Assembly (NCBI GenBank): GCA_900313765.1
Contig: OMSN01000133.1
Coordinates: forward strand, 1-5,459
Reading direction: 5' to 3'
DNA length: 5,459 nt
Origin: an uncultured Eubacteriales bacterium
GTDB taxonomy: Bacteria; Bacillota; Clostridia; Lachnospirales; Lachnospiraceae
The notes under the pieces were generated by a model. The model saw only the letters and a list, made by a program, of their open reading frames with translations, made no database searches and was not told the origin of the DNA. The position numbers and the translations under genes were made by a program. Positions 1 to 5,459 of the stretch are shown piece by piece (positions within the stretch are counted from its first letter, which is position 1; every line of letters begins with the position of its first letter).

Positions 1-239
1 ATGTTCAGAAACAGTGCATCCGGTGCTCCCAGTCTGTACAGCGCGATCAGCACCACCAGGTTGGTAAGTCCCAGTTTCATCCCCGGAACAGCAAAAAACA
101 CCGGTATCCGGGACTCCACCCAGGACAATACCAGTGCAAGCGCGATCAGCAGACCTCTGGAAGCAATCCAGGATGTCCGGCGGTCTTTGGATCTTCCGGA
201 CGACGGGGAGACATCTTTATTATTCGGATAATACGTCAT
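1..239 (-). CDS. Gx transporter family / heptaprenyl diphosphate synthase component I-like membrane protein (partial, 3' end outside window)
   Basis: This is the N-terminal 79 residues of an integral membrane protein read leftward; the rest lies beyond base 1. A polar 25-residue lead (MTYYPNNKDV...) is followed by a hydrophobic helix at about residues 27-40 (ASRGLLIALALVLSWVES), then RIPVFFAVPGMKLGLTN and a second helix (LVVLIALYRLGAPDALFL). The pattern of helix, VES-IP, PG-KLGL-N, helix is typical of the family annotated as heptaprenyl diphosphate synthase component I, also called Gx transporter. The biochemical role of these proteins is not well settled; they resemble small S-component-like membrane proteins and often sit near isoprenoid or quinone genes. 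The ATG at 237-239 lies inside the end of the upstream NusG_II gene (20-bp overlap), so the two are probably translationally coupled. Family assignment is fairly sure, function is not. Confidence 0.8.
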   Translation of the reverse strand, partial: MTYYPNNKDVSPSSGRSKDRRTSWIASRGLLIALALVLSWVESRIPVFFAVPGMKLGLTNLVVLIALYRLGAPDALFLN

Positions 240-612
240 AAGCTGTCTCCTCCATTGCTCCGCTGATCTCCACGACCACCTCATTGGGCAGGCATATGAT
301 ACTCTCTCCCTGTCTGCTTACGGTTCCCTGATGTACACAGAGCAGATCCGGACAGCTTGCCTGTATGACCGAAGCTTTCCCGTCCCGGATCTGAAGCAGA
401 TTGGTTCCTCCGTTAGTTCCCTGAATCTCTATCTCCTGATCTGTATGCAGATCATAACTCCCATAGGTCTCCCCGCTGACACGCACTACAGCGGTTCCTC
501 CTTCTGCACGGTTGATCCGGAAAAAGAAAAACAGCAATGCGCCGACTGCAAGCAGTATAACCAGCAGGACAGCATCCCTTCTGCCCATCACGGTGTTCTG
601 TTCTTCCTGCAT
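220..612 (-). CDS. NusG domain II-containing membrane-anchored protein
   Basis: A 130-residue protein with one N-terminal membrane anchor (about residues 13-32, LLVILLAVGALLFFFF) after a short charged head, then an extracytoplasmic beta-rich NusG-domain-II fold. The diagnostic C-terminal pattern is present: ASCPDLLCVHQGTVS (Cys87, Cys92) followed by IICLPNEVVVEI (Cys107). Despite the name, this family is not the transcription factor NusG; it has only the accessory domain, and its role is unknown. It commonly precedes a Gx-family gene in Clostridia, as here, where its stop overlaps the next gene by 20 bp. The reading frame is open from 669, but I place the start at 612 because a GGAGG at 622-626 sits 9 nt before that ATG. 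ATG588 is a weaker alternative with no comparable site. Family call is confident, start moderately so. Confidence 0.88.
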   Translation of the reverse strand: MQEEQNTVMGRRDAVLLVILLAVGALLFFFFRINRAEGGTAVVRVSGETYGSYDLHTDQEIEIQGTNGGTNLLQIRDGKASVIQASCPDLLCVHQGTVSRQGESIICLPNEVVVEISGAMEETAYDVLSE

Positions 613-621
613 TGCAACCAT

Positions 622-626
622 CCTCC
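622..626 (-). promoter_or_regulatory. Ribosome binding site deciding the NusG_II start
   Basis: Read on the minus strand this is GGAGG, 9 nt before the ATG at 610-612. It selects this start over the upstream in-frame ATGs near 669, 663 and 621, none of which has such a site at a proper distance. Confidence 0.75.
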
Positions 627-678
627 GATTATAAGCTCCATAAAAACCATCGCCTGCTGTCATTTTCAAGTATGGATG

Positions 679-707
679 ATTATGACGATATTTTCATAAC
701 GTGTCAA
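679..707 (-). promoter_or_regulatory. Sigma-A-type promoter of the NusG_II-Gx operon
   Basis: On the minus strand TTGACA (707-702) is separated by exactly 17 bp from CATAAT (684-679): a perfect -35 and a 5-of-6 -10. Predicted transcription start is near 672, giving a leader of about 60 nt before the ATG at 612. No operator or riboswitch-like structure is evident in that leader. It lies back to back with the promoter of the membrane-protein gene on the plus strand. Confidence 0.8.
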
Positions 708-747
708 GATGGGCGACTTTTTTCTGTATCACTATCCGGTACTCCTG

Positions 748-753
748 TATAAT
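748..753 (+). promoter_or_regulatory. Probable -10 element (TATAAT) for the membrane protein gene
   Basis: A perfect TATAAT lies 47 bp before the ATG at 800, placing the start of transcription near 760. No good -35 is found at 16-18 bp spacing (at 17 bp the hexamer is TGTATC), so the promoter may be weak or activator-dependent. It is divergent from the minus-strand promoter at 679-707; the two -10 elements are about 65 bp apart. Confidence 0.5.
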
Positions 754-788
754 GAAACACAACAGAATGCTGCGTGTCCAGTTGTTTC

Positions 789-794
789 AGGAGG
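789..794 (+). promoter_or_regulatory. Ribosome binding site (AGGAGG) for the membrane protein gene
   Basis: A perfect AGGAGG stands 5 nt before the ATG at 800-802. It fixes the start there rather than at the further upstream in-frame ATGs at 701, 752 and 767. The first of these lies before the predicted -10, and none has a comparable site. Confidence 0.85.
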
Positions 795-799
795 ATAAA

Positions 800-1198
800 A
801 TGAAATACGGTGAATCTGCGTTCGATATACTGTATCTGCTGTTTGCCATTGTCAGCGGGTGTGTGATCCTGTGCCGCTCCAAAGACAGAGGCGGGAAGCT
901 TATGGGCCTGGCCGCGCTGCTGCTCGGCGCCGGTGACGCCTTCCATCTGGTCCCGAGAGTGATGAATTACTTTACACAGATAGACCTCACGGCTGCCCTC
1001 GGAATCGGCAAACTCATCACATCCATCACCATGACGGTATTCTATGTCATTCTGTATTATGTCTGGCTTGCCCGTTTTCATCAGAAGCCAGACAGGAACC
1101 TGACTGCCTGCGTGTGGGGTCTGACCCTTGTCCGGATCGCGCTGTGCATGTTCCCACAGATCGGTCCGGGATACGCGGTAGTGGTACGTGCCGAATAG
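800..1198 (+). CDS. Polytopic membrane protein of unknown function, possibly C-terminally truncated
   Basis: This 132-residue protein has about four hydrophobic segments: residues 8-24, 33-52, 65-90 and 102-118. Conserved-looking features include GAGDAFHLVPRV (43-54), in which an Asp and a His lie in or next to a membrane helix, and ALGIGKLITSITMTVFYVIL (66-85). From memory, related clostridial proteins of unknown function are clearly longer (around 200 residues) and continue past the LCMFPQ position with further helices. Here the frame turns into a short unrelated-looking tail (IGPGYAVVVRAE) and stops 45 bp before the next gene. That suggests a truncated or decaying gene, but I could not align it. 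The start is well supported by AGGAGG. The downstream MBL-hydrolase gene, 44 bp away on the same strand, may be co-transcribed. No function is proposed. Confidence 0.7.
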   Translation: MKYGESAFDILYLLFAIVSGCVILCRSKDRGGKLMGLAALLLGAGDAFHLVPRVMNYFTQIDLTAALGIGKLITSITMTVFYVILYYVWLARFHQKPDRNLTACVWGLTLVRIALCMFPQIGPGYAVVVRAE

Positions 1199-1242
1199 AT
1201 ACGGGAATTGCTGATACACTATGAATATGGGGTAAATAAAAG

Positions 1243-2073
1243 ATGAACACAGATATGTACAGGAACCATCCGGATCATACAGGCACGGTCACGCTTCGAT
1301 GGCTCGGGCAGATGGGACTTCTGATCCAGACCCCGGAAACTGCCGTGTGCATTGATTACTTTGCAAGCCCCGATGCGCAGAGACAGTGCGCCCCGCCGAT
1401 TCCGGCAGAGGATCTGAAAGGGATCGACGCTTTCCTGGGCACCCATGACCATCTGGATCATATCGACCATAATGCATGGAAGATCTGGGCGCATACCCTT
1501 CCCCGGGCAAAGTTTATTTTTCCGCGAAAGCATCTGCAGACAGTCCTTGCGGACGGGGTGGATATTCAGAACGCAGTCGGGCTGAACGAAGGGGAGTCTG
1601 TCACGATAGGAGATGTGAGGATCCACGCGTTTGCGGCGTCCCACGAATTCCTCGATCAGGACCCCGAAACGGGACTGTATCCTTATCTTCAGTTTGTTGT
1701 AGAGACGAACGGCATCCGGATCCACCATGCAGGGGACACGGTCCGGTATGAGGGGATGCTTCCGAAGATCAGAGCCTTCGGCAGGATCGATGTCCAGATG
1801 CTGCCGATCAACGGTCGTGACGCCAGGCGCTACCGTCAAAACTGCATAGGCAATATGACATGGCAGGAGGCAGCTGATCTGGCAGGAGAAACCGGGCCTT
1901 CCATGGTGATCCCGGGCCACTGGGACATGTTTGCCGACAACAGTGCGGATCCTGCCGAATTCGCCGATTACCTCGATGCGAAATACCCCGGGAAGATCCT
2001 GTGCCGGATTCCGAAGATCATGGAAGCGATCGAGATCAGAAGGATAGGATGCGGGCCGGATGGTCAGGACTGA
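1243..2073 (+). CDS. MBL-fold metallo-hydrolase, UlaG-like
   Basis: A 276-residue cytoplasmic protein (no signal peptide) of the metallo-beta-lactamase fold. The metal-binding signature THDHLDH is at residues 67-73 (His68, His70, Asp72, His73). Further probable ligands are His134 (ASHEF), Asp165 in HHAGDT, and His226 in IPGHWDMF. The stretch MLPINGRDARRY (186-197) followed by IGNMTWQEAADLA (202-214) is characteristic of the UlaG branch, whose founding member is L-ascorbate-6-phosphate lactonase. UlaG is longer (about 350 residues) and works with ula phosphotransferase genes, none of which are seen here, so the substrate cannot be assigned. A phosphorylated sugar lactone or other cyclic ester is a guess. 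The ribosome binding site is modest (GGGG at 1229-1232, 10 nt before the ATG). The last 10 bp overlap the end of the convergent helicase gene. All expected active-site residues are present, so the enzyme looks intact. Confidence 0.88.
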   Translation: MNTDMYRNHPDHTGTVTLRWLGQMGLLIQTPETAVCIDYFASPDAQRQCAPPIPAEDLKGIDAFLGTHDHLDHIDHNAWKIWAHTLPRAKFIFPRKHLQTVLADGVDIQNAVGLNEGESVTIGDVRIHAFAASHEFLDQDPETGLYPYLQFVVETNGIRIHHAGDTVRYEGMLPKIRAFGRIDVQMLPINGRDARRYRQNCIGNMTWQEAADLAGETGPSMVIPGHWDMFADNSADPAEFADYLDAKYPGKILCRIPKIMEAIEIRRIGCGPDGQD

Positions 2074-3590
2074 TACGGTTCCGGTGACGCCAGCCGCAGG
2101 GCAAGGATCCTGGAAAACAGTTCACGGTTCCCCTGTACAAGCAGACACAGGTTCTCTCTCGTCCGGGAGAGTCCTTCGTAGAGGAGTGCTATCGCCTCCT
2201 CTTCATTTTTGCCTGCGCGAAGACGCCCCGATGTGTCGTAGTAGAACGTCTCATCCAGGATCATGATCACTTTGTCGTATTCTCTGGCTATGACGTCCTC
2301 CTGTGTCTGCGCTCCGCTGTCCGTGCTGACAAGGACATAGCCCTTCTCGTTATAGTAATCTTCCAGAAGCTGTCTCTCAGCCTGATCTTCTGCATAAACC
2401 ACATCTATGCAGCTGTAGTCCTGCCGGCCCGAACGCTCTGCCGGATGGAGAAGCCGGCGCAGAAAGGACAGAACCGGACGGTTGATCCGGATGTTTCCGC
2501 TGAAGGACAGATGAAGCTGACACAGCAGCGCAAGATGGTCTCCCCGCGCGTTCCCTGTTCCCTTCTCCGTCTCTTCGGGCGCATCCGACAGCAGCTCATG
2601 GGGATCATAGGACAGGATGACCGGGATCCGCATCCTGCCTGCCATTTTCAGAAGGCACTCTGCTGTCCCATCTTCCAGATGATCCGCCTCATCAATCAGA
2701 AGATAGTCATACCCGGACAGATCTGCATCCGGAATCTGGCCGCTTCCTATGATATCCACATTTTTCAGCCGCTGGTCGATGACAAGATGCCCCTGGCGCA
2801 GCGGTCCGGAATGGACAAACAGCACTCTCTGCTTCCTGGACAGCACAAGTGCAAGATCCAGAAGCAGCAGCGTCTTGCCGGTTCCTGCAGTCCCGGAGAT
2901 ACCCGCTGCAGGCGCCGCGCAGTCCGCGCTGTGCTCCTGCAGGAAAGCAAGGATCCGCTTCCTGAAATCAAACTGCTGATTGGTAAGGAAATACTTCCCC
3001 TGCAGGAACTTCTCCGGAGAGGCGATCGGGGAGATCAGATACTCCGCCGCCTTGAAGAATAGATCGATCCCGTCCGCAAGGAAATGACGCAGCGGCTCTT
3101 TTCTGAGAACAGCGGCCAGTTCCGCGCTCCCGCATTCCCTCAGATAGCCCTTCTCATTCAGGAGATAGAGCTGATCGGTTTCCATCACATAGGTAAAAGA
3201 ATAGATCGTGCCTGTGATATGAGACAGATAGTAGCGGTTCTGCTCCAACTGCTTTTTGATCCGCTCCTCCCCGATCATCTCACTCTTCAGTTCGATATTC
3301 AGGATGCAGCTGCCATCCTGCGCGATCTTGAGCAGGTCAAACTCCTTGCCGATATGCTCGATCACATAGGAGAAATAAAACCCGTCCAAAAGGGCCATCC
3401 AGCCGCCCGGACACTCACAAGAGTCTGCCGCAAGGTCCGGGGCGATCCGGTCCGCAAGAGACCACAGAGATGCCGCCTCATGGTCACTGATCTGCTTGCT
3501 GTCCTCTCTGCCGGACAGGGCATGGTAGAGCATGGAAATGGTTCTTGCCTCGTGCGTTCTCGTCAGAAGAAGCAGATTCACAGTTTTCAT
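2064..3590 (-). CDS. Nuclease-like domain fused to SF1/DUF2075-type helicase ATPase
   Basis: A 508-residue soluble protein in two parts. The N-terminal part (about 60-130) has a PD-(D/E)XK-like core: GKEFDLLKI (Glu83, Asp85), ILNIELKSE (Glu100, Lys102), and KKQLEQNRYYL with a Q-x3-Y pair (Gln117, Tyr121) as in RecB/Cas4-type nucleases. The C-terminal part (about 200-490) carries SF1 helicase motifs: a Q-motif-like FLTNQQ (201-206), Walker A GTAGTGKT (233-240), motif Ia VLFVHSGP (256-263), Walker B LLIDEAD (297-303), motif III ILSYDP (325-330), an Arg-bearing NIRINRPVLSFLRRL (366-380), motif V-like REYDKVIMILD (436-446), and motif VI YEGLSRTRENLCLLV (471-485). This predicts ATP-driven action on DNA or RNA with possible cleavage, in repair, defence or RNA metabolism; the target is unknown. 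The gene starts 8 bp after the trpB stop, with its GAGGG ribosome site overlapping that stop. The helicase call is strong, the nuclease call moderate. Confidence 0.82.
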   Translation of the reverse strand: MKTVNLLLLTRTHEARTISMLYHALSGREDSKQISDHEAASLWSLADRIAPDLAADSCECPGGWMALLDGFYFSYVIEHIGKEFDLLKIAQDGSCILNIELKSEMIGEERIKKQLEQNRYYLSHITGTIYSFTYVMETDQLYLLNEKGYLRECGSAELAAVLRKEPLRHFLADGIDLFFKAAEYLISPIASPEKFLQGKYFLTNQQFDFRKRILAFLQEHSADCAAPAAGISGTAGTGKTLLLLDLALVLSRKQRVLFVHSGPLRQGHLVIDQRLKNVDIIGSGQIPDADLSGYDYLLIDEADHLEDGTAECLLKMAGRMRIPVILSYDPHELLSDAPEETEKGTGNARGDHLALLCQLHLSFSGNIRINRPVLSFLRRLLHPAERSGRQDYSCIDVVYAEDQAERQLLEDYYNEKGYVLVSTDSGAQTQEDVIAREYDKVIMILDETFYYDTSGRLRAGKNEEEAIALLYEGLSRTRENLCLLVQGNRELFSRILALRLASPEPYQS

Positions 3591-3595
3591 TGGAT

Positions 3596-3600
3596 CCCTC
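3596..3600 (-). promoter_or_regulatory. Ribosome binding site of the helicase gene, overlapping the trpB stop codon
   Basis: On the minus strand GAGGG sits 5 nt before the helicase ATG (3590-3588) and shares bases with the trpB TGA (3601-3599). This arrangement points to translational coupling, so the helicase would be made in proportion to TrpB unless an internal promoter exists. None was recognised. Confidence 0.7.
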
Positions 3601-4858
3601 AGTCTTTGCGCCTGCGCTCTTCCATTTTCTGCAGGAATTCCGGTCCGTAGCCATAGTGCTCCACGATATAGTCAAGGTCTTTGTCTCCTCTTCCGGACAG
3701 GCTGACCAGTACGGATCCGGTCAGTCCGCGCCGTGCGATCCGGATCGCGTGCGCAAGCGCATGCGAACTCTCGATCGCAGGGATGATCCCTTCATGCCTG
3801 CAGAGCAGGAACAGAGCCTCGATCGCCTCTTCATCATCGATCGTCACATACTGGATTCTGTCCATGTCATGCAGCAGAGCATGCTCCGGACCTGCTGCCG
3901 GATAGTCCAGTCCGCTGGCATTGGAGTAAACCGGTGCCGGATCTCCGTTCTCATCCGCAAGCATAATGCTCTTGAATCCGTGCATGATCCCTTCCTGTCC
4001 GTAGGTGATGGAAGCAGCATGGTCTCCCAGTTTGGGTCCTCTTCCCAGAGGTTCTACACCGATCAGTTCCACCGGATCCGCCAGGAACGGTGTGAACATG
4101 CCGATCGAATTGGAGCCGCCTCCCACGCAGGCGATCACCTGATCCGGCAGATGTCCTGTCTGAGACTTGAACTGCTCTCTTGCTTCTTCACCGATGCAGA
4201 ACTGGAAATCACGCACCATCAGCGGGAACGGATGCGGTCCTGCAGCAGTCCCTATGCAGTAGACCGCAGTCTTATACTCTTTGGAGTACGCCATGAATGC
4301 AGCATCCACCGCTTCCTTCAGGGTCTTCAGTCCAAAGGATACCGGTATAACATTGGCTCCGAGCATCTTCATGCGGGTCACATTCGGTGCCTGCTTGGCG
4401 ATATCGACCTCTCCCATGTAGATGTCACATTCCAGCCCGAAATAGGCTGCCGCGGTGGCCAGGGCAACGCCATGCTGGCCAGCTCCGGTCTCTGCGATCA
4501 GCTTCTTCTTGCCCATGTATTTGGCCAGCAGTCCTTCTCCCATACAGTGATTCAGCTTATGCGCTCCGGTATGGTTGAGATCCTCCCGCTTCAGATAGAT
4601 CTGTGTTCTTCCAAGAAGGTTGGACAGATTCTGGCAGTGGTAGAGCGGAGTCGGGCGCCCCTGGAAATCCCTGCGGATCCGGCGCAGTTCTGATATGAAC
4701 TGTGCGGACTGCGCGATCGTATTGTATGCTTCCGCATATTCGAAAAAGGCTTTGATCAGTTCCGGATCATCCAGATAATTGCCTCCGTATTTTCCGAAAT
4801 ATCCCTGCTGGGACGGATACTCTTTCAGATAGTTGTCAAAATCTCTGTACTTATTCAT
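3599..4858 (-). CDS. trpB: Tryptophan synthase beta chain (orphan, no trpA in window)
   Basis: A full-length (419 residues) fold-type II PLP enzyme that condenses indole with L-serine to give L-tryptophan in the cytoplasm. The PLP lysine is Lys101 in [15 protein letters not shown] (90-104). The catalytic Glu123 is in [11 protein letters not shown] (122-132), the phosphate loop is GGGSN (246-250), and Asp318 in SGLDYP and Ser388 in LSGRGDKD match the E. coli Asp305 and Ser377 positions. [17 protein letters not shown] (355-371) is also conserved. After the PLP lysine it reads LNHCMGE where E. coli TrpB has TNQVLGQ, so it belongs to a divergent but active-looking lineage. No trpA, trpC or trpD flanks it; the next gene in the same direction is a nuclease-helicase. 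It may salvage external indole, or its TrpA partner may be encoded elsewhere. An AAAGGA at 4866-4871 lies 7 nt before the ATG and supports this start. Confidence 0.95.
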   Translation of the reverse strand: MNKYRDFDNYLKEYPSQQGYFGKYGGNYLDDPELIKAFFEYAEAYNTIAQSAQFISELRRIRRDFQGRPTPLYHCQNLSNLLGRTQIYLKREDLNHTGAHKLNHCMGEGLLAKYMGKKKLIAETGAGQHGVALATAAAYFGLECDIYMGEVDIAKQAPNVTRMKMLGANVIPVSFGLKTLKEAVDAAFMAYSKEYKTAVYCIGTAAGPHPFPLMVRDFQFCIGEEAREQFKSQTGHLPDQVIACVGGGSNSIGMFTPFLADPVELIGVEPLGRGPKLGDHAASITYGQEGIMHGFKSIMLADENGDPAPVYSNASGLDYPAAGPEHALLHDMDRIQYVTIDDEEAIEALFLLCRHEGIIPAIESSHALAHAIRIARRGLTGSVLVSLSGRGDKDLDYIVEHYGYGPEFLQKMEERRRKD

Positions 4859-4897
4859 GCTGCTGTCCTTTCAGATATAGATACAATGTCCGCAGAG

Positions 4898-4925
4898 ATT
4901 ATAGCATGAATTTGCGTTCTGCCAA
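4898..4925 (-). promoter_or_regulatory. Sigma-A-type promoter of trpB and the helicase gene
   Basis: On the minus strand TTGGCA (4925-4920) is followed after 16 bp by a perfect TATAAT (4903-4898). Predicted start of transcription is near 4891, leaving a leader of only about 33 nt, much of it ribosome binding site. That is too short for a T-box or attenuator, so any regulation should act at initiation. Confidence 0.8.
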
Positions 4926-5026
4926 TACAGCTGTGTCATAGTATGCTGTACAGACTGCGATACTGAGAAGAATCACCGGGCCAGCCCGAAGGTTATGATC
5001 CATGTACCTGTGCTGAAATAAACGGG

Positions 5027-5055
5027 TTGACAGAAGATGATAAAGGCAGTATAGT
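5027..5055 (+). promoter_or_regulatory. Sigma-A-type promoter of the GntR regulator gene
   Basis: A perfect TTGACA (5027-5032) is separated by 17 bp from TATAGT (5050-5055), a 5-of-6 -10. Predicted start of transcription is near 5062, about 56 nt before the ATG at 5118. The start site falls inside the palindrome at 5059-5082, which implies repression by a protein bound there. Confidence 0.82.
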
Positions 5056-5058
5056 GTC

Positions 5059-5082
5059 ACTGTATTAAGTACGTAATACAGT
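5059..5082. promoter_or_regulatory. Palindromic operator, probable GntR/YtrA autoregulatory site
   Basis: Nine-base arms ACTGTATTA (5059-5067) and TAATACAGT (5074-5082) flank a 6-bp centre, AGTACG, whose inner GTAC is itself symmetrical; only one symmetric pair in the 24 bp mismatches. GTATTA-spacer-TAATAC is the kind of site known for YtrA-subfamily GntR regulators. It sits just downstream of the -10 and over the predicted start of transcription, and the next gene is such a regulator. Identity of the binding protein is inferred. Confidence 0.75.
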
Positions 5083-5117
5083 AGCACAGTGATACAATAT
5101 ACAGAAACGGATCGCCT

Positions 5118-5459
5118 ATGAAGTGGGATTTTAAAAACGGGGAGCCCATCTATCAGCAGATCGTCCGTATACTGCGGACACAGCCCATCTATCAGCAGAT
5201 CGTCCGTATACTGCGGACACAGATTGCCAGCGGAGAATATCCGCCGGGCAGCAGGATCCCTGCTGTGCGGGAGCTGGCGCTGGAGGCAGGAGTCAATCCG
5301 AACACCATGCAGAAAGCCCTGGCGGAGCTGGAACGAGATGGCCTGTTGGAGACAGTACGAACGACCGGCAAGTTTGTCACGCAGGATCAGGAACGTATCA
5401 GCGAGATCCGCAGTACCCTTGCCGCGGACAGCATACGGATCCTGATCGGGAATCTGAAG
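5118..5459 (+). CDS. GntR family transcriptional regulator, YtrA-like, with internal 13-residue duplication (partial, 3' end outside window)
   Basis: The frame is open from the ATG at 5118 to the edge, giving 114 residues. It is a winged helix-turn-helix regulator: first helix with PIYQQIVRILRTQ (10-22, repeated 23-35), IASGEYPPGSRIPAVRELA (36-54), the recognition HTH LALEAGVNPNTMQKALAELERDGLL (53-77, key AVREL, NPNTM and LERDGL), and the wing ETVRTTGKFVT (78-88). The short helical tail beginning at about residue 91 is what the YtrA subfamily has instead of a large effector domain; members are usually about 120-130 residues, so little is missing. Such genes normally lead an ABC-transporter operon and repress it. 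The ribosome site is weak (GGA at 5109-5111, 6 nt before ATG). The duplication lengthens or displaces helix 1 by 13 residues and may impair or alter DNA binding. Family call is strong; whether it is functional is uncertain. Confidence 0.88.
   Translation, partial: MKWDFKNGEPIYQQIVRILRTQPIYQQIVRILRTQIASGEYPPGSRIPAVRELALEAGVNPNTMQKALAELERDGLLETVRTTGKFVTQDQERISEIRSTLAADSIRILIGNLK
5145..5222 (+). repeat. Perfect 39-bp tandem duplication inside the GntR gene
   Basis: Copies at 5145-5183 and 5184-5222 are identical over 39 bp, with two further matching bases (AG) upstream. Each copy encodes PIYQQIVRILRTQ, so the frame is kept. No divergence between copies means the event is recent, or is an assembly or cloning artefact. 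Two direct copies make the locus prone to reverting by slippage or recombination. Confidence 0.97.

Larger units (their letters stand above)
4859..5117. other. Intergenic control region between trpB and the divergent GntR gene
   Basis: These 259 bp hold the leftward trpB promoter and ribosome site, the rightward regulator promoter with its palindrome, and about 100 bp between the two promoters (4926-5026). In that middle part I see a perfect 8-bp palindrome CTGTACAG (4946-4953) within an imperfect hairpin (arms at 4940-4946 and 4957-4964). I also see a short CGGG/CCCG stem (4977-4988) with no U-tract. No T-box, trp leader peptide or other riboswitch is recognisable. Confidence 0.6.

Noticed and set aside
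755..788. Possible leader hairpin between GAAACACAAC and GTTGTTTC before the membrane-protein gene
   Set aside because: The arms need a 2-nt bulge, no known regulatory element fits, and it is within what chance would give.
1219..1920. A 233-residue minus-strand open frame opposite the MBL gene
   Set aside because: It is the shadow of a clear metallo-hydrolase and has a composition unlike real proteins.
3545..4693. A long 382-residue plus-strand open frame
   Set aside because: It is antisense to trpB, which has full catalytic motifs. The frame is Cys/Arg/Ser-rich, matches no family I know and lacks a ribosome site.
4977..4988. CGGG-CCAG-CCCG hairpin as a possible terminator
   Set aside because: The stem is only 4 bp and no T-run follows on either strand. 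It lies upstream of both genes, not after one.
4899..5087. A 62-residue leftward open frame upstream of trpB
   Set aside because: It has no ribosome site, runs across the palindrome and ends on the trpB -10 element. The region is better explained as promoter and operator DNA.
5224..5445. A 73-residue plus-strand open frame inside the GntR gene
   Set aside because: It is out of frame with the recognisable GntR protein that reads from 5118 and has no family features.

Overview
The window looks like chromosomal DNA of an anaerobic Bacillota of class Clostridia, most likely Lachnospiraceae-like. This is inferred from gene content: a NusG domain II membrane protein next to a Gx-type (heptaprenyl diphosphate synthase component I) gene, a YtrA-type GntR regulator, a UlaG-like metallo-hydrolase and a Clostridia-flavoured TrpB. 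Strong AGGAGG-type ribosome binding sites, sigma-A-like promoters and a moderately GC-rich codon use agree. No RNA gene, insertion sequence or CRISPR array is visible.

Layout. (1) 1-707, minus strand: a promoter at 679-707 drives a NusG_II membrane protein (220-612), which overlaps by 20 bp the start of a Gx-family membrane protein that runs off the left edge. (2) 748-2073, plus strand: a four-helix membrane protein (800-1198) that may lack its C-terminal part, followed 44 bp later by a complete MBL-fold hydrolase (1243-2073). (3) 2064-4925, minus strand: a strong promoter with a leader of only about 30 nt drives an orphan tryptophan synthase beta chain (3599-4858). It is followed after 8 bp by a 508-residue protein (2064-3590) that joins a PD-(D/E)XK-like nuclease domain to an SF1-type helicase/ATPase. 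The 3' end of this operon overlaps the MBL gene tail to tail by 10 bp. (4) 5027-5459, plus strand: a near-consensus promoter with a 24-bp palindrome at its predicted start site leads into a GntR/YtrA-type regulator that is cut by the right edge.

How the genes fit together. trpB and the nuclease-helicase gene appear co-transcribed and probably translationally coupled, since the helicase ribosome binding site overlaps the trpB stop codon. No trpA and no tryptophan-sensing leader is visible. The GntR regulator is transcribed divergently from trpB and probably represses itself through the palindrome; its other targets, typically ABC-transporter genes in this subfamily, would lie beyond the right edge.

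The two most notable points are a perfect 39-bp in-frame tandem duplication inside the DNA-binding domain of the GntR gene, and the compact nuclease-helicase protein of unknown role. I do not see a clear new multi-gene system. The nuclease-helicase is the best candidate for undescribed biology.
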